Shown here: piece by piece, positions 13,096 through 26,024 of the stretch
Position numbering within the stretch: the stretch's first letter is position 1
How the letters are laid out: each line of letters begins with the position of its first letter
From: Trema orientale
Taxonomy: Eukaryota > Streptophyta > Magnoliopsida > Rosales > Cannabaceae
Assembly: GCA_002914845.1 (NCBI GenBank)
Contig: JXTC01000065.1
Coordinates: forward strand, 269,343-333,342
Reading direction: 5' to 3'
Length of the DNA: 64,000 nucleotides
Made by a program: the position numbers and the translations under genes
Notes under the pieces: model-generated
Told to the model about the DNA's origin: nothing
Databases searched by the model: none
What the model saw: the letters and a program-made list of their open reading frames with translations, nothing else

Positions 13096-14955
13096 TAAAA
13101 CCTCCTCCATATGTATATATATATATATATATATCTATTGACTTCATTTATATTTCCTATTTAAATGAATGTTTTTTTTTTCAAGTGTTTAAATGAATTG
13201 GTGGCCATGAAATTGAAAATATTATATGATAAAGACGGTAGGACATCAATTAGATATATACATGTACTTATGTAAGTATATCTTAAAGAATTCTCACCAA
13301 TTTTATGATCCATCTATGTCTTTGTCCATTTTACAGCTTGGAAAGTTATTGTGGTATCACAAGTGGCAAGAAATCTATAGCCATTTTGATTATATTAAGA
13401 CTTCGAAATATTCAACCAATCAAAATGTGGTAGTTGCTTTGCCTATTAAGGCCTTCAAATTGAACATAAAAAACAAAATGATTCATGAGCTTGCCCTTTT
13501 CTCAAAGCTCAATGCCATTTAACTAAGTTGACCAAGTCAACTCTTTGAATCAATTTAATTTTGTTGTGGACCAAAACCAACCTTGTTGTGGGTAATGGTG
13601 CCCATTCTTTCCTTAAAGAAAAAAAAAAAGTGCCCATTTCCTGAGAACTGTCCTAGACAACTTACCATGCTCCTTGATGAAAAATCACTACCCAAGAAAG
13701 GTGAAACTGAAAAGTGAAAAAAAGTCCTTTTGGGATAAAACTGAAAAGAAAAAAATGAATTTTAAATTTTGAAGGCTTTAAGCCAGAATAAACATCGATT
13801 ACAATTTGCAATAATGTTATGTGCCTAATCTTCTGCCACGTTGCTTAAAGATTTTATGCTTTGATTATTGCCCCAAGGGAGTAGGGACCAGGGGGCAATT
13901 AAGGCGCAGAAAACGCATTTGACTTTTTTTTTTTTTTTTGATCCGGTTTAATTTGTAAGTGTCAATTTTATTTTAGTTGGTGCTTAATAATTATTGTTCA
14001 GATAATTGTCCATCTCACCTAGATAGCGATCTCTCAATGGTCCAACCCACCAAACCTCAAATCTCCTCTTCCCTTTCCAGCTACAGATTTTGATGCAAGA
14101 AATATAAATAAATAATACACGAAAATTAAATATACATATAGATTGAGAGAGAGAATTGTATTGACTATTATGTTATGAAATGGAGTTCATATGGGAGTCA
14201 ATATACAGCTAAGATTGTGGTAATTAAGGGTAGGCTTTGGTTACCATATATAAAGTACTAAAAGAGAATAAACTAAACATTCAACTGTCAACTAAACTCT
14301 CACATGGCGATGGTACCGGTGTCTTGGAAAAGGGTTAATAAAGAAGAAAAATACGGTATAACATGGAACTAAGGAGTCACCCCAATTTCAACTTCTAACA
14401 AAGCTGTTACCTTTGGTACCTAGAATTCAATGACAAACATGGGAACTGATTGCACACACACACAATATATATTGACTCATTAAATAAAAATAAATAAATG
14501 GTTAAAGCAGGCTAAAGTTATTCTGAGATTCTAGACCAATGATCCCAACTTCATGGGTTTAGCTACTTGGCCAAAACTGCTAATAGTTTCGTAACAATTT
14601 TGGGACCGTGGAGTTGGAACAAAGAACCAAATACCATAGTCTGTGATCCTTGTTGATTGGCCAAAGTGAACAAGTTTTGTTTTTGTTACCCTTTTGTATT
14701 TACCACTTTTTCTAAACATCAACGTCAAAAATCCCTCGATTCCTTTGTTGGGTATCCAAAACTTTCAAATTTTTCTGCTTCAAGAGTTTCCCCAGTTTGT
14801 GCTTTTTCCCCCTATCTACACATGTCAATGTCAGCTTCTGTCGTTATTTTCATGTCCTTGAGTAAAACGCATTTTGGAGAAGAGAAAGCATTTTGGAGAA
14901 GAGAAACTTCTTGGACTAGCTTCCTAGTTTTGTTTTCCAAGCAGAACCCTGATCC
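13096..14955. other. Intergenic and 3' flank of the pseudokinase gene
   Basis: No gene supported. It includes an AT run at about 13112-13133 and a T run near 13926. The part nearest 14955 should hold the 3' UTR of the minus-strand pseudokinase gene. Confidence 0.5.
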
Positions 14956-16894
14956 TCATTTTCCAATCTCTTCAAGCTTGCACACAATCTGCTTGATGTT
15001 TGGTCTAAGAGAAGGCGAAGGCGAACAACAGGCCATAGCAAGCTGAAAGAACTTGAGAATCTTCTCTTCAGTGACTGGGATTTCGTCTTCATTGGCGCTT
15101 GTGAGAAGTATATTTGGATGGAATAAGTCAGTAATTCTGTGCCCAAGAACTGCATTTCTCAGAAAATTTGGCAAATAGAAATCTTCATCTGGTGTAGTTG
15201 GGTTCTCATTGACTGGTTCCTTCCCTGTTAGCAATTCAAGCAAGATTACCCCAAGACTGTAAATATCGGTCATTTCAGAAGCATCCTTCATTTTGATGAG
15301 CTCAGGGGCCTTGTAACCCTCTGAGGCCAGGGACTCGAGCATTTCTTGGCCAGTAGTTGGATTCAGGAGAAGATGTAAGCCAGAATCTGAGATGTGGGGT
15401 TGGAAATGGCGGTCCAAGAGTATGTTTTTGGACTTGAGGTTGCCATGAATGATGGGCTTCTGAAAGCCGGAGTGAAGATGCTCCAGCCCCTTTGCTATAC
15501 CAACTGAGATCTTGTGGATTGTGGCCCACTTCTGAGAGTACTCATTATTGCAGTCTGCCATTGAAACCAGAGTTGGTCTAATTAGAACATATATATATTG
15601 AAACTCGAACTAGAGGAGAGAAAAGAGAATCACTCCAAAACAAGTTTAAGCAATGTAATAATAAGGTTCTTGATGAAGATAAAACAAGAACAGAGTCAAT
15701 AATCACTATTGTTTTAGGGAACATGGACGGACATGCTGACAACGGTAGGTACCAACTGATATAACTCAGCATAGAAATGGAGAGAGCAGTTGTGTAACGT
15801 GCAAGAAAATACGAGAGCTACATTATGCTGACAAAGAAAGAACCATCACTGAATTCGCAGCACAGCAGTACACTAACAGTTAAACACCCTGTTCCCCAGG
15901 CAAGATGGCACTTATTTTTCCGTACCATAAATTGAAAAAAAAAAAAACTAGAATTAAATGAAATAAATTAATTAAAGTTGAACCGGGGGAAAAAAAAAAA
16001 AAAAAGAACAGGAGAAACTTTAAATTTGAGACTCAAACTATACAGAAATCTAAAAATTGAATAAATAAAATAAAAGTAAACAAAGATATTTCATAGTTTT
16101 CAGCTCAAATTCTGATCAAACTCATTTGTTTTGCTTCCATTTTCTACATTATAGTTTCCCATTTCCATTCTTCATTTCAGGAATAAGTTAGACCAATATC
16201 AAGTTCTTAAACACTCGAAGACAGATCAAACACTGGCACCCTGCTTATGCATTTTCTTTCTGGTTACTTTTTTATTTTCTAAATTTTTTATTTTTTTCTT
16301 GAAGATATCAAAGATCTACTTTGAAAGACATTAAGAAGAAGTATACAAAGGAAAACACACCAAGAAAAAATCATAAGGCAAAGAGAGAACATTACCTCTA
16401 ATGAACTGTGCCAGATTACCAAACCGGTAAAATGGATGAACCAGAAGCTTCTCACCCCTTGGCCCTGCATAAAATCCCAGAAGAGACACCAAATTGGGGT
16501 GCCTTAAACTCCCCAGAAACCGAATCACTTGGTCAAAATCTTCACCTCTAGTAGTACAAACTGGCCTCAGAAACCTCAAAAGCCTCACTGACTTGCTATT
16601 TTGGAGGAAAGCCTTGTACAAAGTACCATAGTTGGATTTTCCAATCACTTCTCCGGGAGCATCAAGAATGTCACAGACCGTCAAGTCCTGACCACCCTGA
16701 AAAGTCACCAATTCCTCTTCTTCCTCCTCCTTCTCCAGAACCCCATCTCCATTTTCATACTCTCTTTTCTCTACATCTTCATTCTCATTTATGGGCCTTC
16801 TTTTGCAGTAAAAGTAGATGAACAGGACAAAAAATACGAAAGATGTAGTTGAAGTTAGAACAAGAACCAATTTGAGCATTTGGGTGTTCTTCAT
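14956..16894 (-). CDS. TMKL1-like membrane-anchored pseudokinase without LRRs
   Basis: Two exons on the minus strand, 16894-16396 and 15554-14956. The 841-bp intron has donor GAG|GTAATG and acceptor ATGGCAG, and the join (codon G|AC) gives a 365-aa protein. A hydrophobic segment at about 9-29 is followed by basic KRR, an acidic EEEEEEE juxtamembrane stretch and a kinase fold. Catalytic residues are missing: the loop is GKSNYG, the VAIK lysine is replaced (SVRLL, R104), HRD is HGN (203-205) and DFG is DSG (223-225). Structural motifs remain (GYKAPEL, SLGVILLELLTGKEP). The sequence resembles the kinase half of TMKL1/inactive LRR receptor kinases (VTFQGGQDLTVCDILDAPGE), but no leucine-rich repeats precede the membrane span. 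The predicted role is a plasma-membrane scaffold in signalling. The start ATG sits immediately before the membrane segment. The exact ortholog is uncertain. Confidence 0.88.
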
Positions 16895-18984
16895 TGTGGT
16901 AAAAACCAGTGATTGTAATCAAAACCCAGATAGAGATAATTGTAACAGAGAAGGACTAGCTCATTCTTGGAGTTTGAGATTAACAGGGGGATATGGAATT
17001 AGTGTCAGTCTCAGAGATCAGAAAAGTAAAGAAAGAAATGGAAAACATGGCTTAATTTTTATTCATGACAAAAAATAGAAGGTTTTGAGAGCACATAAGG
17101 AGAAGAGGACAAGAAGATGAAAGATGGTATGCCACTTTGTGAGAGTAGGGAATTCAAGATTTTTTAAAATAATATAATATTTTTTGGATTTTTTAATATA
17201 AAGGAGAAAGAAAAAAGGTCGAAATTATTGGGATGGAATTGGAAAATATTAGATGGAGGAATGAGAGAATTGAGACTTTGTGCATGTGAAATGAAATAGT
17301 TGAAAAGAGAGAGCAAATATACGCTGGCTGAATCTAGTAAGACAGATCTATTCCATGTGGTGTTTTATCTGATTGTCATTCACTGTATGTATATTTGTTT
17401 AGTGTCATCAGATTCTTATTGTATTTATCATCATGGTTTGTGGACTTGCTTACCTAACTAGTTTAATACCTCATAAGTCTAATTTTTATGTAATTCAATG
17501 TTATAAATGGTTATCTACTTCGTTTGTGTAGGTCTAAGAATTTGTTTGTATTTTTGTTTTATTTTTTAAAAGTGAGATGAACGGTCAGGGTGAAATCGTG
17601 AAAAAATTATTGTCTTGAGAAAATCTTTGTCACATATATATTACTCAAAAGAAAAAGCATAAATTATGTTAAATTAGCCCATAGTTAACAACAAATGATC
17701 CCTCTTGGTAATGTGTAGGTAAAATTTTGTTTTAGGATTAATAGTTTTTTTTACTTATTCACATACTCTTGGATCTAACTTTATCTTCCAGAAAAAAATA
17801 AACAAATTACCTAAGTTGTTCATAAAATCTTCTGAATTTTTTATTTTTATTTTTTGGCGAAAGAAGACTATAGTTGTTTTCCATCAGAAAGGTTTGGGAT
17901 TGGAAAGATAAGGGGGTTGGACCTTTGAAATACCATATCTCTCTTTTTGATAATAAAAGGTGGATGTCATGTCCTTTAACTAAGACATTAGCATTTTGAT
18001 TTTAAAATAAAAGATTTATTGGAAGCTTTATGCAATTTGGAACTTATTCTTTGTTCTTAATCTATCTCTACCAAAGGTTTGTGACCAAATTAGAAAGAAA
18101 AAGCTTGAAAAAGTTCCATAAGTTCTTAGCTAACAAATCAGTAATGAAAATAACGCAACTCAAACAGTACACATCAAGTGTTTTTTTTTTTTAAATTAAC
18201 TAAAAATATTAAAATAGAACACTGTTGTTTTTAATTTTTGAAAATATCAGAGATCTGGACCTAAATTTTGCAAATTGCTTTGTAGTAGTCGTTTAATACT
18301 TTGCATTCATAGAAATAAAATATTTGCAATTAATTACAATTAAAAGAGGACACTGGTAATGAGTAAATTATGCAGTCAGTTACTCGAAAGGTCAATATAA
18401 AATATAAGATAATCCACTTGCCATCATTTTTGGCCAAATTATGTCACTTGATTAAACCATTTTTGGCCAACCTTCAAAGTCCAAACTTTGATGTCTCCTT
18501 ATTATTAGTTTTTTTTTTTTTTTTTTTTTGAAAGGCCCTTATTATTAGTTATAATTATTGAATAAAAATTATAAATCGTAAAAAAGAGAAATTGAAAACT
18601 AATTTAGGTAGTTGAGGAAAATAGTAATTAACGGCGCTGATTGTGAGTTGTTTTGGGGCCCAGTTTGTGATGGATTCATTGGTCAGCTTCCTCATCAAAA
18701 TCAAAGGGGGTGGACCCCTGCCACCACGTGAGGTATGATGGTCTGTTAAAATTAAAAGGGACTGACCTCTTATGGCCCTCCACGACACCCCCAGACATCG
18801 AATTGGATTTTCACAAAATAACTTTTTTATTCTTCTGAAATTGAAAAATAAACCACTTTTATTTACTTCCATAAATACCTTTTAGAATTTAGACCCTGAA
18901 TGTAATAGCATTACCTTTCTTTAATATATATATATATATATATGAGATAATAAAAAAATTAAAAAAATATATGAGATAAGATCA
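16895..18984. other. Intergenic upstream of pseudokinase gene
   Basis: No gene supported. The first few hundred bases are the probable promoter and 5' UTR of the minus-strand pseudokinase. Further on there is AT-rich DNA with T runs at about 18180 and 18512 and an AT run at 18925-18943. Confidence 0.5.
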
Positions 18985-19925
18985 AAATAAACCCACCTCA
19001 TTTTGCATTTTCTCCGAAAAAAAAAAACTAACACATTTCTACTAATATCAAATAAAATATTCTGTTTTTATTTTTTTGTCAAATTTTACCAGATCCACAC
19101 ATATAATCAAAATCGGAGTTAAAATTATTGAAAGTAAATGTTTTTAACTTTTGAAATCAAACTTTTTAGAGAGAAGTTAGAGAGAGGAGCTCCAACTTGC
19201 TCCTCTCCTCTTCTCTACATCTCATCTCCCCTCTACACCAAATGTAAGGCCAAACTCCAGCTCCCTCTTCTACAGGTGCCTCTCCCTACCGTGGAGGGGA
19301 TCATTCCCTCTCTTCGTTATAGGTTTTTTTACTTTTCTCTGTCTGTTTTTAGTTCTTTTATCCAATAACTCTCCTTTTTGCGAGGATAGTTTCTCACCTA
19401 GATCTAGATCTTGTGTAGATTTAGTACACCCAGATCTAGATCTGTGGTGGTTTGTGTTATTTTTAGTTTGTTCTTTAGTTTTTGTGTGGTTGTCCTCCAG
19501 ATCTGTATCAATTTTGATTCAGATCTGGAGAGGTAGTTACCATAGCAAATCAGAGTTGGCAAAATCTCCTCCAGTGAATCAATCAGAGTTGCCAATTTGA
19601 ATTGGGAAGAATCTAAAAAAGCTATTGAAGTACTCTATTTTATCATTGGAGTTTTTCTCCAAGATCGTCGTCGGAGACCACCAGTACTCCAAGATCTACA
19701 AGGGTGTTGTCATCTTCGAGCTTTTGAATCGATTTCTTGATTCTCATTGTAAGAGGTTATATGTTGGCTATTGTAACCGTTATGTGAGTTTAATGAAATT
19801 ATTTTACCTTTAAAAAAAAAGCTTTTGAAATCAAATAATTGCATAATTCAGAAAATAAAATTTTCGTGTGTTTGAAGGCTAATATTGGTCTAAACAGTTG
19901 TATTCTGGCTATTTCTGTGGATGTT
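18985..19925. repeat. Dispersed repeat copy 1, split by a retroposon
   Basis: Segments 18985-19161 and 19822-19925 together match 40985-41225. Shared words include CTAATATCAAATAAAATATT and AAAATTATTGAAAGTAAATG versus AAAATTGTTAAAAATAAATA. The 40985 copy is uninterrupted, so it acts as an empty-site reference for the insertion here. The nature of the repeat itself is unknown. Confidence 0.7.
19162..19821 (+). mobile_element. Retroposed element with poly-A tail and 14-bp TSD
   Basis: A 660-bp insert ends in an A run (TTTAAAAAAAAAG) and is flanked by a perfect 14-bp direct repeat CTTTTGAAATCAAA (19148-19161 and 19822-19835). This is the signature of LINE-type retroposition. It begins with a CT/GA-rich leader, contains repeated AGATCTAGATCT words around 19398-19442, and ends with GTTTAATGAAATTATTTTAC before the tail. 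It has no long reading frame, so it is probably an internally deleted or non-autonomous LINE derivative; a processed transcript is the alternative. Confidence 0.8.
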
Positions 19926-22329
19926 AATCGATAATTTAAAGATTAAAAATATTTTTACAATAAGTCTAGACTTTAATTTTTACTGTATATATGAAATCGA
20001 TGAAATTTGATTAAAAAAATACAAATAAAAAATTTTATTTGATATTAATAAAAAGAAGTGGGTTTTTTTTGCCAAAAGACTACAAGTCATGATTTTTTTA
20101 TTATCATATATATATATATAGAGAAAACCTTCTAAAAATTAAGTGTCTTTTTTATTATCATATATAGATATATAGAAAACTTTCTAAAAATTAAATGCTA
20201 AAATACACTGAAGAGTACTAGATAATCTCAATAATAAAACTTAAATTTTGATTTGTGCAAGATTATATTTGCATTTGAAGAAATTCTTCAAATGTCTACA
20301 TTACAAATTAGGTAATTATAGCAAATTATGAAACTTTCAAATTTAAGGCACTTATATATTAAAAAAAGAAAAGAAAAGAAAAGAAAAGAATTTAAGACAC
20401 TTGTAAAAAAGCTACTGATCCTTTAATTTATTATCTCTAACATTTTCTCTCTTGGTGTCTAAAGTCGGTAATGTTAGCGTCAGTTAATGTTCCTCGACAA
20501 GGAAACACTATAGCTCATAAATTAATTTGTTTTGGGTTCAATTCTATTGTTCTTAATGTTTAGTTTGAGGAAATTGTTGAGTCATGATTGTACTTCTAAA
20601 TTTGTATTAGAAGACGCTGCTGGTATTAAATAAAAGTTTCCATTATATAACCTTAAAAAGAAAAATTACTAATCCTTTGCCATTGCGGGGTAGTTATGGT
20701 TATGGTACAATAACAATTCATTTTATGAATCATCATGTTATTTATAAGTGCAACATATCATTTTTTGTTATAGTTTTGTTTTATTGTTATAGTTTTGCTT
20801 TTATGGGATGTTGCAAGTCCGAAGCAAAGTATTCTTGATAAATAATGAGAATCATATTATCAATAAATTGCTAAAGAATAATCGTACATTTTTTCCATTT
20901 TTTCCCATAACTGTTTTCGTTATTTGCTTGAATACCACTTGTTTCTAGTTTTCCCACCTATCATATTGTCTCATCTAAGACATCTTAGTACAGAGAATGA
21001 TCAGGAATAACAAAACAACTGGTCCAAATAAAAAAATATCATCAACCTTATTCTCCCAACGTGATCTATATTTTATACAAAAGATTAGCTGAATAATCAC
21101 AACCTGACCAATTTTGTTGGCTAATCACTTTCTGTACATATAATGAATAATCTAATCAAATAGATTAGGCATATCGTGAATCGTATTACTAGAGCNCAAT
21201 TACCCTAAAATTTTCATGATATGCTTGTTTAAATCACACACTAAAATCTCATATTACCATATGAAAAGTATTTAGAGTCAAACAATGCTGGCACTGACCG
21301 ATGGAAAGAAGCATGATAACCATTACATATTATGGACAGCATTCCTCACCACAAATGACAATAATTATGTTTACGCAAACATAATGCAAAAGCCCTAACG
21401 TAAACCACAGAAGTACTAGTTGGCGGAACCTTACTAATATGAGTTTACTCCCCTAAAACACAAGCATCCTTGGACCATGTTTGGTATCACTTTAGTTTTT
21501 TGTTTTTGTAAACGAAAAAAAAAAACAAAAAAAAAAACAAAAAGAAAAAGAAATTAAATCAGAGGAGAAAACGTTTCCAAATTAAATGTTTTTTGGATGA
21601 TCTCTAAACCTTCTTTTCATTAAAAAGAAAAGGAAAAAAAAAACAAATAGATAGTATTTTATCCAAAACTTGAGGTTTAAATTTCAAATGGGAAACCAAC
21701 TATTAGAAAAAAGAACATTTCTTCTTAAGCATATAACCTATTTTAATTTGAAAAAAAAAAAAAAGAAACCACGAATCTTACTCTAGTGGGGAATATTTGG
21801 TAGTAGTTAATTAATCTTTATTCATAGCAATAATCTGCATTAAGTGTCAAATTTTAGATAAATTTCAACCCTAAAAGCACTAAAATCCTTAAAAATCCAT
21901 GACTTGTTCCAATGAAAGCTGCATTTCACACCACTTTATTTACCCCACTGAAACCACAAGACAGGGACCAATGCAGACAATACCAACTCATAAGACAAAA
22001 GGCAGTGCTGAGTGTTCTAGAGCTAATGGAAATGGCACTTAGTGTGGTCCTATTTGATATTAGAATGGTAAGCCAACGATCGGCATTGGCTAGTAGTGAT
22101 TCACCAAGCATACATGCATGCGTGAGTACTTTTCTGCGTTTGTATATGAACAAAAGTATTCATAAAAAAAAATTCCTTAAAAGCTTTCTGTAAAAGTTCA
22201 AGGTCTTCGCTTTGTTTTCTCAATTATTGAATTTTGAGCTCAGTAGTTAAATCAATTACAAGGGCTATACAAAGAGGCTAATGTAGAAGGGAATTATTTA
22301 GACCTCTACAGTTTGAAATGAAACCCCTT
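19926..22329. other. Intergenic; 3' flank of the acid phosphatase gene
   Basis: No gene supported. There is a local duplication of about 54 bp at 20093-20200 (both halves contain TTTTTTATTATCATATATA and TTCTAAAAATTAA), an AAAAG microsatellite near 20362-20390, and one ambiguous base at 21196. A short frame at 21912-22193 has no recognisable signature and I do not call it. Confidence 0.5.
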
Positions 22330-25176
22330 TTAGGGGATATAATACATTGGATTCGGAAGCTTAAATGAGCGAGTCGACATTGATGCACCTAATAGATCAC
22401 TCCACTGGTCTCCAGAATTCCCAAGAATCCTATATCCTTCTTTAACCATCTCGCCTCTCTTCTCTGATTTGAATATTGTTGCTAATTTCACATGGTCATC
22501 AGTGGATCTGCAAAGTAAAGGGAAACATAGGATTCAGATAAAAAATTATTGATGCACCTAAAGAGAATGATCACTTTAAAGTGCAAAAAACTTTAGCAAT
22601 GGAAAAATATGATGCATCAAAACTTTAAAAAGAAGCTTCAACTTCCTTCATTATTAGACTAGCTAGAGAGTACATAAAAGAAGGAAGTAGAGAAAAAGTA
22701 ACTATAAGAGGAGAAGAAAATGTCAACATGTCAATCATATAATTTTTTGATGTTGTGATGATAAGTTTCTACACTTTTTCCTGTTCGTCCCTTTATGAGA
22801 CATAGAATTAGAATAACATACATGAATGGTGCAATTACTAGGCATTCCCAAAAAATAAAGACCGGTAATGAATGTCTCTCAAGTAATGATTGTACTGAAC
22901 CTTCTTTGCTCTATAAGCTAATACACTTCAAATTTACAATGAAAGTAGACCCTAATGAAATCTATATCAGATTTGATACTTTGGTTCTACTTCAAAATGA
23001 GTACTTTTAGCCGATGGTTAATGTGGGTCCTTACTTTTAGTACGTGAAGAATACATGCATGAAATGAAAGCAAATTTTCGTATATCATAACAACTTTTTT
23101 ATGAGATCGAAATACAAGTCCATACGATATCAATCATTTCTAACTTAAGTACTTGGAATATGTTCAGGTAGTGATGATGATGATGCATCATTGACAAAAT
23201 TTAAGAAAGCATGAGAAATAATGCAAGAAAGATGAGAAAAACAGATGGAGTGGCTGCACGGTATTTGTCATGATGCTTGTCCTTTCACCAAAAGCATACA
23301 CGTTCTTCAACAGGAACAAATAGAGTGGCAAGTTAAGTTTCTCTGTTCTATCCCATATGGGAAAATCGTAGGCCCAGAATATAAAAGAGCATAAATTTTG
23401 TGTCTGTTATCCCAACACCTATAAACACTATAGTGTCCTTAATTTCTCAACTTTATACTCTTGACAACTGACCTAAATCATCAAAACCTTACTAATATAG
23501 TAGTAAAGTTGTCTAGAATATAATTATGACCAGAACCCAGCTAATTAATTATGAGACCAAAAAAAGTTGTCATTTTTCACCTTAGTATAAGCTCATCCCA
23601 ATCTTGAAACCCTGCGTTGATCAAATTTTCGACAGTAATCTTTCTTCGGCTTTCACTTCGGCCAGTTAACAAGAAGACTTTAAAGCCCCGACCCACAACT
23701 TCTTTATAGAGTTCCAAACTGGGCTCTATAGGAGGAGCTATGGCCTTGTCCACCCATTTGTCAAACTCCACTGGATCAAAGATCTCCAAGCTGCCTCATC
23801 ACCACAAAAAAATCAGCTTCAGATAAACATAACACAACGATATATGGAAAAAAAAGACAAATGAAAGTCATAACAGAATGCAACATCATCCCATTTGTAC
23901 AACAAAAACTCGACCCTTTAACGTACTCTCCCTTTGGTAGATGAGAAAACTAGTGTAATGGATGGCATCCCACATTTTATCTCACTTTCTTTTCCAGAAA
24001 ATTTGGCCACCAAATATGCTTTGTTATAAAACCTTGATAATTGTTCTTAGTGCAAGAACCTCAGTGCTCATCTTTTTTTACAATGTTCCCGTGCAAAATT
24101 TTGATGTTCATGGTTTTTTGATATTATTGTCGTTTTATATTCATATGTTATTGGTTTATGTCGTCTTAGTATTTTATTGTCGTTTCCAGGATATTGGCCC
24201 TTTTTGAGCTTAATGTCGTCTAACCATTACATCGTCGTTTTTATGTAATGTTTCTTCCCATGTTATTGTCGTCCTTTGCAAATGATGTCGTATTCTGGGG
24301 ATAGTTTTCGTTTCTCAAGTCATCGTCGTTTCATGCAGACAGTTTATAATTTATGTAGTTTTTAGGGATAGCGTCGTTTCAAAGAATTTTTTTGTCCTTT
24401 ACCTAGTTGATGCCGTTTAGTATAACTGTCGCATATTCTCGTTTATCAAGCTGACGTTGTTTTGACGTTTTCCAAGATAGTGTCGGTTCCTACTTTATTG
24501 TCGTTTCTAAATAATGTCGTTCTGAATTTATTGTCCTTTCCTAGATACTGTTGTTTTTTAAAGAATGATGTCGTTTTTTAATACGTATGTCGTTTTCTAT
24601 AATCTCACCCAAAAAAAAAAAAAAAACCATCAAACAAATCACATTCATTGTTTCGCTATCTAAATATTAATTTTAAAAAAAACGACAAATGAAGGAAAAA
24701 AAAACAAAAACCAAAACCAAAAAAAGGAGGAAAAAGTAGAGGTGGAGGGAGTCGTACCCATAACCATGGTGGGCGTAATAAGGAAGATTAGAAAGCAGAG
24801 TCTCATCAATGTCGAAGATCCAAACGTCCTTGCCATCACCGGCCAACTCAAGGCTCTTGGCGTAATCGGCAGCCTCCTTAGAGACCCTTTGGAGATCCAT
24901 GCCATAACCCCGACCCGTGATGTAATCTCTCACATACTCTGCACATTCCTCCGGGATTGTTTTCCATGGATTGTGATTGTTTGCCTCCACAGAAAATCTC
25001 CAGCTCGTACACCGTAATATGACCTCTTCCTCCTTCGATTCCTCCAAATGGGTCTCGACCTTATCCGTGTACTCGATGATTAACGGCCGAGGTAGGAGGT
25101 GGGTGTCGAGATTTTCGTGAGAAAAAGCCAGGGACAGCAGAGGAAAGAGCAGGAAAAGTGCTCTCGAGAAAGACAT
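22330..25176 (-). CDS. Secreted HAD-superfamily (class IIIB) acid phosphatase / VSP-like
   Basis: Three minus-strand exons, 25176-24758, 23790-23581 and 22507-22330, with GT-AG borders and consistent phase, encode 268 aa. Residues 1-19 form a hydrophobic signal peptide (ALFLLFPLLSLAFS), so the product should enter the secretory pathway or vacuole. HAD motifs: I, VWIFDIDETLL with nucleophile D122 and acid/base D124; II, FLLTGRSESRR with T182; III, a lysine in IFKSEKR; IV, GDQWSDLLG with D243 and D247. It ends SFKLPNPMYYIP, a typical tail of plant acid phosphatase 1/vegetative storage proteins. All catalytic residues are present, so it should be an active phosphomonoesterase, unlike some VSPs. 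Intron 1 (967 bp) carries an unusual GTCGTTT repeat array. The start ATG directly precedes the signal peptide. Confidence 0.93.
24040..24600. repeat. Degenerate GTCGTTT array inside intron 1 of the phosphatase gene
   Basis: About 20 copies of a short word close to (A/T)TGTCGTTT recur roughly every 22 bp from 24128 to 24597, all in the same orientation. Clear copies are ATTGTCGTTT (24126 and 24176 regions), ATCGTCGTTT, GATGTCGTTTTTT and TATGTCGTTTTC. Dense short subterminal repeats of this kind are typical of CACTA (En/Spm) transposon ends. A degenerate AGTGCAAGAACC near 24051 could be the outer terminus. No matching second terminus was found. Confidence 0.45.
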
Positions 25177-26024
25177 GTGGGGGGAAGGGAAATCGAATAA
25201 GACTTTTCTGGGGTTGGGGTATCAAACTATAAGTATTGGAATTGAAGGGATGGAATCTGAGGAAAAGTAAAAGTGGGTAGCTTTTGTTCTTGTTATGGTA
25301 TGAGATATATATATAGGTGTAGATAAAGGGAATATGATGTAATTGTATCGAAAGGTGTGGGAATGGATATAAAGATAGGTAGCTCGTTTGGAACAGTAAC
25401 CTCTGGTTTGGTCTTAAGGGGAAGAATTGCCAAAGATGAGAAGGAGGTTATCGTGCGAGTAAAGTAAATACACACACAGAGAAGACGGTACGGAATAATC
25501 AGATTCCAATCTTGTTTATAAGGTGCCTTTCTGGTTTTTTTTTTTTAATTAAAAAAAATTATTTAGTACTGGACGTGTCTCATGTTATTATTATTTATTC
25601 TTTTTAAATATTACAATTAGTATTGTTTTCAATCAAAGTTCGTTTACTTTTTGGGGTAAAGAGTCTGCAGGATTTGGTTCGGATGGAAATAAGCAAGAAA
25701 TTGGCGTTGGTCGGTGTGTAATACTTTAATCTCAGCATAATTATATATTAAAAGGAAAAAAAAAAATATGAAGAACAATTGGATTGGCCTTCCCAAGCTG
25801 ACGTGGAATTTTCATGACGTTGTTTCAACCAATCACGAGCCTCATAGCTCAGATACAAAGACACGTCACACCAAAGCGGAGTACCTAATAAAGAGTATAT
25901 ATTGTTCATTTGGGGTAGGAATAATAAATGTGGATTATTCCTCACGCCAAAAGCAGAGAACTATTTAGTTATGAGCTAGTGAATAGAAAAGAAACAAAAT
26001 GCAGTGGTTTAGAACTTGAACTTA
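25177..26024. other. Promoter region of phosphatase gene and spacer
   Basis: The 5' flank of the minus-strand phosphatase gene, then AT-rich spacer. No other coding region is supported. Confidence 0.5.
25305..25316 (-). promoter_or_regulatory. Candidate TATA box of the acid phosphatase gene
   Basis: On the minus strand CTATATATATAT lies about 130 bases upstream of the start codon at 25176, a plausible distance given a 5' UTR. It could also simply be a microsatellite. Confidence 0.4.

Noticed and set aside
21912-22193. 93-codon frame upstream of the phosphatase 3' end
   Set aside because: No recognisable domain, ends in a poly-A stretch, and there is no splice or homology support.
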